Origin: Falsiroseomonas frigidaquae
GTDB taxonomy: Bacteria > Pseudomonadota > Alphaproteobacteria > Acetobacterales > Acetobacteraceae
NCBI RefSeq assembly: GCF_012163145.1
Contig: NZ_JAAVTX010000009.1
Span: 124,001 to 188,000, forward strand
Direction: 5' to 3'
DNA: 64,000 nucleotides
Below, one piece after another: positions 52,144 through 61,416 of the stretch. The notes beneath the pieces were generated by a model that saw nothing but the letters and a program-made list of their open reading frames with translations, did no database searches and was not told the DNA's origin. Each line of letters begins with the position of its first letter. The stretch's first letter is position 1. Made by a program: the position numbers and the translations under genes.

Positions 52144-52824
52144 TCAGGACACGCCGAGCGCCCGGAAGCGCCGCCGACGGATCAGGTTGAACAGGAAACG
52201 GCTTTCCGCCCGTTCCAGATAGGGCGCGAAGCCGGAGCGCTTGCAGCCCTTGAGGGAGGCGATGTTGTCCTTCTCCACGAAGGTGATGACGTAGCGGCAG
52301 CCGAGGGTCGCGGCGCGTTCCGCGATCAGCGCCATGGCGGCGGACATGATGCCGTTGCCGCGATAGGCGACGGGCGTGTAGGCGTTTTCCAGCAGCGCCT
52401 CATCCGCCCGCAGCACCGGGAAGATGCCGGGCGGGAAGAAGGCCTGGATGCGGGCGTTCTGCTGCGGGCCCATCAGCCATTGGAAGTAGCAGGGCGCGCC
52501 ATTGCGCTCATCCTCCGCCACGTAGCAGGTGGGGATGGCGGCTTCGAGATGTGCGCGGCGGGTCAGCATCTCCACCCGTTCCTTGCGGCTCATCCCGGAT
52601 TCGATGCCGTCGAACAGGGCGGGCAGGTCCTTGTCCTGCATTTCGCGGATGCGGATGGGGATCTTGGCCTGGGGCGGGACCAGCGGGATTTCGAGGTCGC
52701 GTCGCAGGCCGTAGGCGACGCGCTGTTCATAGAGCAGGCCGAGGGCGCGCCGTGCGAAATCGCCGTAGCGCCGTTCTGCCAGCAGTTCCAGCGCGACATT
52801 CACCGCATTGGGCGCCATTTTCAT
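52144..52824 (-). CDS. GNAT-type acetyltransferase
   Basis: A 226-residue protein. Residues ~55-220 form a GNAT fold: IRIREMQDKDLPALFDGIES, the acetyl-CoA loop in YTPVAYRGNGIMSAAMALIAERAATLGC, and FVEKDNIASLKGCKRSGFAPYLERAES. AAGGGGG lies before the start. Same strand as the FemAB-like gene and 53 bp upstream of it, so they may be cotranscribed. Confidence 0.75.
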   Translation of the reverse strand: MKMAPNAVNVALELLAERRYGDFARRALGLLYEQRVAYGLRRDLEIPLVPPQAKIPIRIREMQDKDLPALFDGIESGMSRKERVEMLTRRAHLEAAIPTCYVAEDERNGAPCYFQWLMGPQQNARIQAFFPPGIFPVLRADEALLENAYTPVAYRGNGIMSAAMALIAERAATLGCRYVITFVEKDNIASLKGCKRSGFAPYLERAESRFLFNLIRRRRFRALGVS

Positions 52825-53286
52825 CACTGGGATCCCCCTTCTGGCGGCTGCGTCCTGGCGGACCGTGCCAGGGCCTGCGGCGCCGCCCGGATGCGCGGGG
52901 GGCGGAGGGGCTGGCTGGGGTGGTGCCGGGCACTGCCGTGCGCCGCGCAGGCTGCGCGCCGCGGTGGCGCGGGGTCAAAGGCGCTTTGGGATTAGTCTGG
53001 AGGGGGGGTTCCAGTGGGGCATGGCAGTCGGTCCCTGGGGGACCTCCCTGGGGGACCACCCTGCACTTTTGTCGCGCTGCGCCATCAGGATGCCCGATGG
53101 GACAAGTGACGGGCCCGGTGCGCATGCGTTACGATCCTGCTGCGGCTGCCTGCACGTTCCGGTATCGCTCAGGCCCGCCGTTCCTGGAGCGGGACAGGTC
53201 CGACGCAGGCTGGCCCAGCCCATCGGTCGGCGGTTGACCGGATAAGCTTCCCGGACGGCGAAGCGCAGCGCAGGAGGATTTCGACG
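52825..53286. other. Intergenic region with repeated CCCTGGGGGACC
   Basis: 462 bp without a supported gene. CCCTGGGGGACC occurs at 53033-53044 and again at 53046-53057, and the pair can form alternative GGTCCC/GGGACC hairpins upstream of the thiol dioxygenase gene. Whether it regulates that gene is unknown. Confidence 0.4.
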
Positions 53287-53871
53287 ATGTCCGCGACAAC
53301 CGGGACCGCCCGTCTTCGCCACTTCATCACAGCGATGACACGCCTCGTCGGCGAAGCGGAGTCGGACGAGGCGCGGATTCTCGCCGAGGGCAAGCCGCTG
53401 CTGGCGGAGCTGGTCGCAACGGATGACTGGCTGCCGGAAGCCTTCGCCCAGCCGCATCCCGTCCATTACAGGCAATATCTGCTGCACTGCGACCCGCTGG
53501 AGCGCTTCTCGGTCGTCAGCTTCGTGTGGGGACCGGGCCAGAGGACGCCGATCCATGACCACACGGTCTGGGGCCTGATCGGCGTACTGCGCGGGGCCGA
53601 GGAGGCCGAGATGTTCGCGCCGGACCGCGTGCCGCACGCGGAGGGGCATGAGCGCCTCGACACCGGCATGGTGGCCGCCGTTTCGCCCCGCATCGGCGAT
53701 ATCCACCGCGTCCGCAACGCCTTCGAAGACCACGTCTCCATCAGCATCCATGTCTACGGCGCGAATATCGGCGCCGTCTCGCGCCACGTCTTCGACACGA
53801 CGACCGGTGCGCCGAAAGGCTTCGTCAGCGGCTACGCCAACGACACGCTGCCGAACCCCTGGCGTGACTGA
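53287..53871 (+). CDS. Cysteine dioxygenase-family cupin (thiol dioxygenase)
   Basis: A 194-residue cupin. The iron ligands are H90 and H92 in TPIHDHTVWGLIGVL and H140 in GDIHRVRN, the 3-His pattern of cysteine and 3-mercaptopropionate dioxygenases, which oxidise thiols to sulfinates. Bacterial enzymes of this length often prefer 3-mercaptopropionate. AGGAGG precedes the start. Monocistronic; followed by a hairpin terminator. Confidence 0.85.
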   Translation: MSATTGTARLRHFITAMTRLVGEAESDEARILAEGKPLLAELVATDDWLPEAFAQPHPVHYRQYLLHCDPLERFSVVSFVWGPGQRTPIHDHTVWGLIGVLRGAEEAEMFAPDRVPHAEGHERLDTGMVAAVSPRIGDIHRVRNAFEDHVSISIHVYGANIGAVSRHVFDTTTGAPKGFVSGYANDTLPNPWRD

Positions 53872-53945
53872 GGCTTGCGGGCGCCGGAGGTAGCGGCCTC
53901 CACGGCCGCGGGCCGGAAACCGCGGTGCAGGCGCCCAACGCGCTC

Positions 53946-53973
53946 GGCCCGCAGCCCCGAAGGGCTGCGGGCC
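53946..53973. terminator. Bidirectional hairpin terminator
   Basis: GGCCCGCAGCCC at 53946-53957 and GGGCTGCGGGCC at 53962-53973 form a perfect 12-bp stem around a CGAA tetraloop. It lies between the ends of two convergent genes, so it can serve both strands. No long T run follows. Confidence 0.75.
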
Positions 53974-53983
53974 GGCAGCTGCG

Positions 53984-54868
53984 TCAGCTCCGTGCGAACC
54001 ACCCGTCCACCGCCCGCTGATGCTCCTCGATGTACTTCGCCACCGCGGTCTCATAGCTGTCTTCCTGCGCGACCAGCATGGCGCTCTGCAGGTCGTCGAG
54101 CGGCATGTTCAGGCGGGACAGGAAGGCGGCAACCTCGGGGCGATCCTTGCCCAGGTCCTTGCGGCCGAGCGCAATCACTTCCTCCTCTCCGCCCAGCGCA
54201 CCCTTCGGGTCGGCCAGGTAGCGCAGGTCGTACTTGCCGAACATCCAATGCGGGCTCCACGCGGTGGCAACCACCCAGCGGTCGCCACGCATCGCGCGGT
54301 CCACGGTGGTCAGCATGGCGGCCTCGCTGGATTCCTGCAGCGTGTAGTCCAGGCCATAGGCCTCGACGGCCTCCTTCGACAGGCGGGTCAGCCCGGCGCC
54401 GGGCTCGATGCCCTGGATACGGCCCGAGAGCTTGCTGCGGACTTCCGGCTTCGCGAGGTCGGCGATGGAGGACACCTCGGATTCCGGCACGTATTTCGGC
54501 ACCACCCAGCCAAGGCGCGCGCCGCTGTAGAGCGTGCCGAGACGCTCCACGCTGTTCTCGACGCGCTTCCAGTAGTCGGCGTGGGTCTTCGGCAGCCACG
54601 ACATCAGCATCGCATCCACGTCACCGCGGGACAGCCCCTGGTACAGCGGGGCAACGTCCACCTGGATCAGCTGTACCGGCGTGGACAGCCGGTCCTCGAT
54701 CAGCTTCGCCGCCAGCTTGGTGATGAACTCGGCGTCGGCCCAGGCACTGTAGCCCAGCTTGATGGCGCCGCCGGACCGGGCACGTGCCGGGCTGGTCGTT
54801 GCGCCGGCCGTTGCGGTGGCGGCGAGACCGGCGGACAGGCCGAGGAGTTGGCGCTTGTTGAGAATCAT
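53984..54868 (-). CDS. proX: Glycine-betaine/choline-type ABC transporter substrate-binding protein
   Basis: A 294-residue periplasmic protein with a signal peptide (LLGLSAGLAATATAGATTSPARA). The mature part IKLGYSAWADAEFITKLAAKLIEDRL, DVDAMLMSWLPKTHADYW and WVVATAWSPHWMFGKYDLRYLADPKG has the aromatic residues that cage quaternary ammonium ligands in ProX/OpuAC proteins. It overlaps the permease stop (ATGA) and has AAAGGA upstream. Last gene of the operon. The ligand may be betaine, proline betaine or choline. Confidence 0.88.
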   Translation of the reverse strand: MILNKRQLLGLSAGLAATATAGATTSPARARSGGAIKLGYSAWADAEFITKLAAKLIEDRLSTPVQLIQVDVAPLYQGLSRGDVDAMLMSWLPKTHADYWKRVENSVERLGTLYSGARLGWVVPKYVPESEVSSIADLAKPEVRSKLSGRIQGIEPGAGLTRLSKEAVEAYGLDYTLQESSEAAMLTTVDRAMRGDRWVVATAWSPHWMFGKYDLRYLADPKGALGGEEEVIALGRKDLGKDRPEVAAFLSRLNMPLDDLQSAMLVAQEDSYETAVAKYIEEHQRAVDGWFARS

Positions 54869-55845
54869 ATCGTTTCCTTTGATTGAGAAAGAACCTGGGA
54901 CCGGGGCAGCACCAGGGAGGCAGCGGGCGCCGCCGGTTGCGCGATGGGGGCCTGCGCGCCGGTGGATTCCACCGCGGCGCCTGCTCGGCCGGCGAAAAGT
55001 CGGCGCAGGCTGAGCCCGGCACGGGGCTGGCCGAAGCTCTGGGTGATGCGGTCGAGAAGGACCGCGAGCACCACGACGGCCAGGCCACCCTCGAACCCCG
55101 TGCCGACATCCAGTCGCTGGATGCCGGTCAGCACCGTGTTGCCAAGGCCGCCCGCACCGATCATCGAGGCGATGACGACCATCGACAGCGAAAGCATGAT
55201 GGTCTGGTTGATCCCCGCCATGATGGAAGGCAGCGCATTCGGGATCTGCACCTTCATCAGCAACTGCCCCGGCGTGCAGCCGAAGGCCAGGCCAGCCTCG
55301 ATGAACTCCGCATGCACCTGCCGGATGCCCAGGTTGGTCAGGCGCACCACCGGGGGCATCGAGAAGATGACCGTGGCGATGGTGCCCGGCACCGCGCCCA
55401 GGCCGAAGAACATGGCGGCCGGAATCAGGTAGACGAAGGCCGGCATGGTCTGCATCAGGTCGAGCGCCGGCCGGGCCAGCATCTGCACGGTCGCGTTCCG
55501 CGCCATGGCGATGCCGAGCGGAATGCCGATCAGGATCGCGATGAAGGTCGCCGCCAGCACCAGCGAAAGCGTCTCCAGCATGCGGCCCCACAGCCCCATG
55601 CCGCTGATCAACACCAGGGCGGCGACGGCGAAGATGGCGAATTTCCAGCTCACCCGCCAAAGCGCGAGCAGGGCGATCAGGGCGATCACCACCACCGCCG
55701 GCAGCAGGTTCAGCCCGGCCTGGATGCTGTCGGTGACGAAGCCGATGACGGAGGCGATGCCGTCCAGCGCCGGGGTGAAATTGTCGAGGATGTAGTTGAC
55801 GGCGGCGTCCGCGGCGTCGCCGATCCCGAGATCGATATTTTCCAT
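54865..55845 (-). CDS. proW: Osmoprotectant ABC transporter permease
   Basis: A 326-residue permease with about six to seven helices. The EAA loop AGLAFGCTPGQLLMKVQIPNALPSIMAGINQTIML and MQTMPAFVYLIPAAMFFGLG are typical of ProW. A Pro/Ala-rich cytoplasmic tail of ~50 residues is longer than usual. AGGAG lies ahead of the ATG, 13 bp after the proV stop. Confidence 0.9.
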   Translation of the reverse strand: MENIDLGIGDAADAAVNYILDNFTPALDGIASVIGFVTDSIQAGLNLLPAVVVIALIALLALWRVSWKFAIFAVAALVLISGMGLWGRMLETLSLVLAATFIAILIGIPLGIAMARNATVQMLARPALDLMQTMPAFVYLIPAAMFFGLGAVPGTIATVIFSMPPVVRLTNLGIRQVHAEFIEAGLAFGCTPGQLLMKVQIPNALPSIMAGINQTIMLSLSMVVIASMIGAGGLGNTVLTGIQRLDVGTGFEGGLAVVVLAVLLDRITQSFGQPRAGLSLRRLFAGRAGAAVESTGAQAPIAQPAAPAASLVLPRSQVLSQSKETI

Positions 55846-55858
55846 GATGATCTCCTGC

Positions 55859-57106
55859 TCAGTTTCCGGAGCGGTCGAGCGTCATGAGCAACGCCGATTT
55901 GCTGATCGACCCGATGTAGCGCTGGTCTTCATCCACCACCGGCAAGGGGAACGGACTCAAAGCAACGCGCCCCAACACCTCCGACAGCGGCTCCGTCGCC
56001 GCGATCGGCTCGACCTCGGGCAGGAAGGCACGTGTGTTCAGGTCGCGATCCCCGCTCTCCGCAGCCCGGGTCAGGGATTCGACGCTGACCATGCCGTGGT
56101 ACTTCTTGTTCGCCCCGACAACGATGGCGATGTTGCGGTCGTGGCGATGCATGCGCGCCAGTGCCGCAGGCACCGAAACCCCCTTGCGCTCGATCACCGT
56201 CACCTGCGTCTCGCGGGCGATGTCGCCTGCACGGAACACCTGGCTGACATCGACATTGCGGAAGAAGGACCGGACGTAGTCGTTCGCCGGGTTCGTCACG
56301 ATCTCATCGGGGGTGCCGACCTGCACCACCACGCCGTGCTGCATGATGGCGATCCGGTCGCCGATGCGCATGGCCTCGTCCAGATCGTGGCTGACGAAGA
56401 TGACGGTGCGGCTCTGCTCGGATTGCAGGCGCAGGAGTTCATCCTGCATCTCGGCCCGGATCAGCGGATCCAGCGCCGAGAACGCCTCGTCCATCAGCAG
56501 CACGGTGGGCTCGCTCGCCAGGGCGCGGGCGAGGCCGACGCGCTGCTTCATGCCGCCCGAGAGCTCGTCCGTGCGGCTGTTCGCATAGGCCGCGAGGCCG
56601 ACACCCTCCAGCGCCACTAATGCCTTTCGGCGGCGCTCGGCTTCCGGCACGCCGGCCACTTCAAGGCCGAACGCCGCATTGTCCAGCACCGTCCGGTTGG
56701 GCAGCAGGGCGAAGGACTGGAACACCATGCTCATGTCGCGGCGGCGAAGCTCGATCAACTCCGCCTTGGACATCTTCGTCACGTCCTGGCCATCGAACAG
56801 GATCTCGCCCGTGGTGGGCTCGATCAGCCGGTTGATGAGACGCAGCAATGTGGACTTGCCGGAGCCGGACAGGCCCATGATGACGAAGATCTCGCCGGCG
56901 CGAATGTCGAAGGTGGCGTTGTTCACGCCAACTGTGCAGCCGGTCTTCGCGTGGATCGCATCCTTCGCACAGCCTTCATGGACCATGCGAACGGCTTCCT
57001 CGGGGTGGTCCCCGAAGACCTTGAAGACGCTCCGGAGGGCGATCTTCACCTGGGGCTGGGCCGTCTGATCGGCCGTATCGATATGTTCGATGGTACCCCG
57101 GGACAT
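55859..57106 (-). CDS. proV: Osmoprotectant ABC transporter ATPase with CBS domains
   Basis: A 415-residue ATPase. Walker A GLSGSGKST lies at 78-86, the signature LSGGMKQRVGLARAL and Walker B VLLMDEAFSALDPLIR follow, and the C-terminal ~130 residues contain two CBS-type repeats (VTVIERKGVSVPAALARM, LSEVLGRVALSPFPLPVVDED) that sense ionic strength in ProV/OpuA. I chose the ATG at 57106; an in-frame ATG at 57133 is an alternative. First gene of the operon. Confidence 0.9.
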   Translation of the reverse strand: MSRGTIEHIDTADQTAQPQVKIALRSVFKVFGDHPEEAVRMVHEGCAKDAIHAKTGCTVGVNNATFDIRAGEIFVIMGLSGSGKSTLLRLINRLIEPTTGEILFDGQDVTKMSKAELIELRRRDMSMVFQSFALLPNRTVLDNAAFGLEVAGVPEAERRRKALVALEGVGLAAYANSRTDELSGGMKQRVGLARALASEPTVLLMDEAFSALDPLIRAEMQDELLRLQSEQSRTVIFVSHDLDEAMRIGDRIAIMQHGVVVQVGTPDEIVTNPANDYVRSFFRNVDVSQVFRAGDIARETQVTVIERKGVSVPAALARMHRHDRNIAIVVGANKKYHGMVSVESLTRAAESGDRDLNTRAFLPEVEPIAATEPLSEVLGRVALSPFPLPVVDEDQRYIGSISKSALLMTLDRSGN

Positions 57107-57682
57107 AATTGAAGCGGCCGGATTGCCGAGCATCAGGATCTCGCTGTCGGTGGCATAGGCCGGGCACTTCCGCCTTGCGGAGAGACCCATTGCCGGTGGG
57201 AGGGACGGAGCGGCAGCGGCGCGATGAGATCGCAGTGCTGCTGAGCAGAAGCTCGACCCAAAAAAGGCCACAATCGTGTCAGCGGCCCGATAACGGTGTC
57301 TACAGATAATCCAGCGAGCGCTGAATGTCCACCCCTATGAGACAGAAGTGGATCATTCGCCGATCCGCCCGCCGCTCCGGCGCAGTCCAGACTAGTAATT
57401 CAACGGCGCGGATGGGCTTTATTTCCCGAACAACATGCCCTTCTGGTCGAACGAGTGACCGGACATCATTCCTGCGAGCCAAATTTCCGGCCGCCGGGTG
57501 CCGGTCTGGGTTCTGAAGCGCGACCAGTGAATTCGGATGCTTTGCGGGGTCGCATCAGGGCGTACTGGTCAAGACCCGGAAAAGACGCCTGGGCGCAGGC
57601 CGGGGAAGGGCAACCAGGGATTCGCGGAGGCGGAATCCGGAGCCAGATGGCCAGAAAATCGAGATTGCTTCACGGCGGCAGC
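57107..57682. other. Intergenic region between proV and the MarR regulator gene
   Basis: 576 bp with no supported gene; frames on both strands are short and lack family motifs. It includes moderately AT-rich stretches near 57255-57330 and 57400-57440 that may hold the proV promoter, which is expected to respond to osmotic stress. Confidence 0.4.
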
Positions 57683-58192
57683 CTATTCCGGTGGCGTCTG
57701 CCGTCGCGCCTCCGCCTGCAGCAGCCGGATCGCCTCCTCCAGCACCGCCAGCGTCTCCGCCGGCAGCGCCGCCCGGAACGCGGCGTCGCGCGCGCGGGCG
57801 GCCTGCATCAACCCGTCCTGCAGGCGCGCGCCCTCCGCCGAAAGGCGCAGCGCCACCTCCCGCGCATCCTGCGTGCCGGTCGCCCGTTCCACCAGGCCGC
57901 GCGCCACCAGCGCCTTCACGGCGCGGCTGGCCTGCGCCTTGTCCAGCCCGGATTCGCGCGCCAGGTCGCGCAGGGTCAGCGGCGCGAAGCCGCCGAGCAG
58001 GGCCAGGATGCGCCATTCCATCAGGCTCACGCCGAATTCCAGGCGGTAGCGCCGCGCCGCTCCACGGCTCAGCGCATTGGCCAGCCGATGGATCCGGTAG
58101 GACAGCAGGTCCCGGATGGTCGCGGGTTCCGGCCCCGGGGGCAGTCCGGATGGCGGCGGCGGCGGAGGATGGGGCATCGCGCGCAGGATCAT
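57683..58192 (-). CDS. MarR-family transcriptional regulator
   Basis: A regulator of about 169 residues. Dimerisation and winged-helix parts are clear: LSYRIHRLANALSRGAARRYRLEFGVSLMEWRILALLGGFAPLTLRDLARESGLDKAQASRAVKALVARGLVER. A Pro-rich N-terminus precedes them. Starts at 58192 or 58177 are both possible and neither has a strong ribosome site. A MarR-type palindrome lies at 58200-58214 and would allow autoregulation. It is divergent from the exopolysaccharide genes. Confidence 0.85.
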   Translation of the reverse strand: MILRAMPHPPPPPPSGLPPGPEPATIRDLLSYRIHRLANALSRGAARRYRLEFGVSLMEWRILALLGGFAPLTLRDLARESGLDKAQASRAVKALVARGLVERATGTQDAREVALRLSAEGARLQDGLMQAARARDAAFRAALPAETLAVLEEAIRLLQAEARRQTPPE

Positions 58193-58199
58193 GATGGCC

Positions 58200-58214
58200 G
58201 TTGACCGCGTCAAC
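58200..58214. promoter_or_regulatory. Candidate MarR operator
   Basis: GTTGAC CGC GTCAAC is a perfect 6-bp inverted repeat with 3-bp centre at 58200-58214, just ahead of the MarR start and 52 bp before the divergent glycosyltransferase gene. TTGA...TCAA palindromes are usual sites for this family. Confidence 0.6.
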
Positions 58215-58266
58215 AGTTCCAGGCCCCGGTGAATCCGCCCCGAATTCGCCGCAGGGAGGCGGCAGG

Positions 58267-59289
58267 ATGCGCGCCATGTCCACGCAGTTCGCCACCCGCC
58301 TGCCCCCCCTGCCCCCTGGCGCCACCGCGCGCCCGGCGCTGTCCGTCGTCGTGCCCGCCTATAACGAGGAGGAGGTGCTGCCCGCCTTCCACGCCAGGCT
58401 GGTCCCGGTGATGGAGGGCATCGGCCTGCCGTGGGAGGTGGTCTATGTGAATGACGGCTCCCGCGACGGCACGCTCGGCGTGATGCTCGGCCTGCGGGCG
58501 GCGGATGCGCGCGTGTCGCTGGTCAATCTCAGCCGCAATTTCGGCAAGGAGATCGCGCTCACCGCGGGGCTGGACCATGCGGCGGCGGACCAGGCGGTGG
58601 TGGTGATCGACGCCGATCTGCAGGACCCGCCGGAGGTGATCCCGGACCTCGTCGCCGCCTGGCGCCAGGGCTTCGATGTCGCCTATGCGCGAAGGCGGGC
58701 ACGGGAAGGCGAGACCTGGCTGAAGAAGACCACCGCCGCCGGCTTCTACCGCGTGATGCAGCGCATCGGCGGCAAGGTGGACCTGCCCGCCGATACCGGC
58801 GATTTCCGGCTGATGAGCCGCCGCGCGCTGGATGCGCTGCTGGCGCTGCGCGAACAGCACCGCTTCATGAAGGGGCTGTTCGCCTGGGTCGGCTTCCCCT
58901 CCATCCCCGTGCTGTACGACCGCGCACCGCGGGCGGCCGGCGAGTCGAAATGGAATTACTGGCGGCTGTGGAACCTGTCGCTGGAAGGCATCACCGCCTT
59001 CACCGTCGGGCCGCTGAAGGTCGCCACCTATCTGGGCCTGCTGACGGCGTTGGCGGCGCTGATCTATGGCGTGGTGCTCATCATCCGCACCATCCTGTTC
59101 GGCAACCCGGTGGCCGGCTACCCCAGCCTGATGGCGGTGGTGCTGTTCCTCGGCGGCGTGCAGCTGATGACGCTCGGCATCATCGGCGAGTATCTCGGCC
59201 GCATCTTCAACGAGACCAAGCGCCGGCCGCTGTACATCGTCGAGCGCCACATCCCGAGCGAGACGGATCAGCGACAGCCGATGAGCTGA
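58267..59289 (+). CDS. Family 2 glycosyltransferase, DPM1/GtrB-like, with C-terminal membrane helices
   Basis: A 340-residue enzyme. GT2 motifs ALSVVVPAYNEEEVLPAF, VVYVNDGSRDGTL and VVVIDADLQDPPEVIPDL (Asp pair for metal-nucleotide sugar), plus TGDFRLMSRRALDAL, indicate a polyprenol-phosphate glycosyltransferase. Two C-terminal helices (~255-320) anchor it. The ribosome site GGGAGGCGGCAGG sets the start at 58267. It probably makes a polyprenyl-phosphate sugar donor. Its end overlaps the convergent DUF6311-like gene by 22 bp. Confidence 0.88.
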   Translation: MRAMSTQFATRLPPLPPGATARPALSVVVPAYNEEEVLPAFHARLVPVMEGIGLPWEVVYVNDGSRDGTLGVMLGLRAADARVSLVNLSRNFGKEIALTAGLDHAAADQAVVVIDADLQDPPEVIPDLVAAWRQGFDVAYARRRAREGETWLKKTTAAGFYRVMQRIGGKVDLPADTGDFRLMSRRALDALLALREQHRFMKGLFAWVGFPSIPVLYDRAPRAAGESKWNYWRLWNLSLEGITAFTVGPLKVATYLGLLTALAALIYGVVLIIRTILFGNPVAGYPSLMAVVLFLGGVQLMTLGIIGEYLGRIFNETKRRPLYIVERHIPSETDQRQPMS

Positions 59290-60857
59290 CCATTCGGCGC
59301 CGGCCCCATCGGGCGGCAGCGCGTGGCACCCTCCGACACCAGCGGCAGCAGCGTGTCCTGCACCGCGGGCAGGATCAGGCGCAGCTCGCCGGGGGCCAGC
59401 GGCGCGGCGGCCTGCGCCGGGTCCTGGCAGCGCGGCGGTTCGCGCCAGCGGGCGACATACATGGTGCTGGCCGGCACCGCGCGCTCAGCGGCCAGGGCCA
59501 GCACTTCCAGGGTCAGCGCGTGGCTGCCGGCGGCATCAGGCGGCAGCACGCAGTTCCAGCTCGGCAGCAGGGTCAGCGACCCGGCGGTGGCGAATTCGGC
59601 GCGCAGGGCCGGCGCATCGATGCTCCAGCCCGGGCGGGCCTGCGCCCATTCCGCGATGGCGGCGCGCAGCGGCGTGGCGTCGGCGAATTGCAGCAGCCCG
59701 GCGGCCAGGCACAGCACCGGCCGCACGCGGGCCAGCAGCACCATTCCCGCCAGCAGCAGCGCATAGGCCACCGGCCAGAAGAAGCGCCCGGAAGCGCGGA
59801 ACTGCTCCAGCATCGCCGGCGGCGGGCCGAGGTCGAGCGCGATGCGCGGCCCGAAACCCACCTGGAAGGACGCCGCCAGCGCCGTCAGCCCCAGCAGCAC
59901 CAGCGCCAGCCCGGCATGGCGGCCGAGCCTGCGCCAGGCGAAGCGCGGCCGCAGCAGCAAGCCGACCAGCAGCGCCGCCAGCAGGCCGAAACCGAGCCAG
60001 TTGTAACCCTCCCACCCGCCATGCCCGGTGGCATCGAGCTGCGGCGACCACGGCCAGCCGGAAAACAGCGACCCGGCGGGCCAGAAGGGCGAAAGCAGGT
60101 TCAGCGCGAAACGCCCATAGCCGCCATCGCCCTGCGCGCCGAGATAGCCAAAGCCCGCCATCACGCCAGCCACCGCGGCCAGGCAGGCGGCGACCGCCAG
60201 GGCCGGGCCGATGAAGGCCTCCCCGCGCAGCAGCCGCGTGGCCGGCACGGCGCCGAGCAGCGCCAGGGTCATCGCCGCGAGGTAGGGGTGCACCAGCAGC
60301 GCCGCCACCTGCAGCAGCCCCGCCGCCAGCCACAGCGCCACGCCCGGCCGCGTCACCAGCCGCAGGTAGATGCCGAGGCCGAGCAGCAGGAGAAAATGCC
60401 CGCACAGCGCCGCATGGCCGAAGCGGCCGATCCAGGCGGGCATCGAGGCCGCCGCCAGCGCGATGCCGAGCGCCGGCAGCAGCCGCGTCTCCCCGGCGCT
60501 GCGCAGCGCGAAGACGGCAGCGACCGGCTGCGCGACCCATGCCAGGCCGTAGAACAGGCCGACGCCGTGGAATCCCTCCGGCAACCAGCCCCGCATCAGC
60601 TTCAGCAGCAGCGCCAGCAGCGGGATGGAATCGGCGAAGGCGGTGTTCAGCCCGCCATCCTGGGTGTTGAGGTTCAGCGCCACGGTCGGCGGCCAGCGCC
60701 ACGCATCGGCGATCAGGTAGCGCTGCGCCACCATGTGCTGCGCCGCATCACCTGCTGGGCGCCAGGATTGCCCGGCACCCGGGAACAGCACATCCAGCGG
60801 AAACACCCACAGCGCCAGCCCGATGCCGAGCGCGAGCGCCGCGAGGTAGGACAGCAA
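59268..60857 (-). CDS. Polytopic membrane protein, DUF6311-like (GT-C-type)
   Basis: A 529-residue protein with ten or more helices. The N-terminus LALWVFPLDVLFPGAGQSWRPAGDAAQHMVAQRYLIADAWRWPP followed by NLNTQDGGLNTAFADSIPLLALLLKL is the DUF6311 signature, with periplasmic acidic residues as in GT-C glycosyltransferases. The only in-frame initiation codon before the core is TTG at 60857; an upstream stop rules out a longer form. It pairs naturally with a GT2 donor synthase. Confidence 0.75.
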   Translation of the reverse strand: MLSYLAALALGIGLALWVFPLDVLFPGAGQSWRPAGDAAQHMVAQRYLIADAWRWPPTVALNLNTQDGGLNTAFADSIPLLALLLKLMRGWLPEGFHGVGLFYGLAWVAQPVAAVFALRSAGETRLLPALGIALAAASMPAWIGRFGHAALCGHFLLLLGLGIYLRLVTRPGVALWLAAGLLQVAALLVHPYLAAMTLALLGAVPATRLLRGEAFIGPALAVAACLAAVAGVMAGFGYLGAQGDGGYGRFALNLLSPFWPAGSLFSGWPWSPQLDATGHGGWEGYNWLGFGLLAALLVGLLLRPRFAWRRLGRHAGLALVLLGLTALAASFQVGFGPRIALDLGPPPAMLEQFRASGRFFWPVAYALLLAGMVLLARVRPVLCLAAGLLQFADATPLRAAIAEWAQARPGWSIDAPALRAEFATAGSLTLLPSWNCVLPPDAAGSHALTLEVLALAAERAVPASTMYVARWREPPRCQDPAQAAAPLAPGELRLILPAVQDTLLPLVSEGATRCRPMGPAPNGQLIGCR

Positions 60858-60962
60858 GGCGGTCTGGCGATCGGTCAGCGGGGCGGCCCTTGGCGGAGGC
60901 CGCGTCGTCTACAGCAAGATCGCCCTGGCGGAAATCAGTGCCGCAAGGCGGGCCGTTCCGGC

Positions 60963-61157
60963 TCAGGCCAGCAGCCCCAGCGCGCCCCAGGCGATGGCGC
61001 CCCAGAAGATGGCGGAAAGTCCCACCGCCCAGATCAGGCCGCGCGCCGGGCTGCCGCGCCGCGGGGCGGGCGGTGCCCAGGCCTGCCTGGGCGGGTACGA
61101 TCTGTCTGCCGCCTCGGGACGACGAGGCGGTGCTTTGCGGCGCGCCGGGTTGTCCAT
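60963..61157 (-). CDS. Small single-span membrane protein
   Basis: A 64-residue protein with a basic, Pro/Arg-rich N-terminus (NPARRKAPPRRPEAADRS) and one helix (LIWAVGLSAIFWGAIAWGALGLLA). No ribosome site is clear. It lies upstream of the DUF6311-like gene on the same strand. Likely real but uncertain. Confidence 0.45.
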   Translation of the reverse strand: MDNPARRKAPPRRPEAADRSYPPRQAWAPPAPRRGSPARGLIWAVGLSAIFWGAIAWGALGLLA

Positions 61158-61416
61158 GCCGAATTATGGCACAACCAGGGCGCGAATGGGCCGCGAAACG
61201 CGGCAGAAGGGTGATAATTTCGTGGTTTCGCAGGGGGTTTGACCGCCGCCACAATCCCGCCGCAAGCGCGTCGCAAACCCGCCCGGCCCCGCGACTATTC
61301 CGCTCTGCAAGGGAATGGACCCTGACCTGATCCGCCACCGGCCAGCCGGGGAAGATCGGCCAGGGGCCCGGTCCCATCACACAGACGCGGCCCCCGCCGC
61401 ATCACGAGGACCCTCC

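Noticed and set aside
58950-61214. 754-codon open frame on the plus strand
   Set aside because: It runs antisense to the DUF6311-like gene and through an intergenic gap; no motif, biased composition, no ribosome site.
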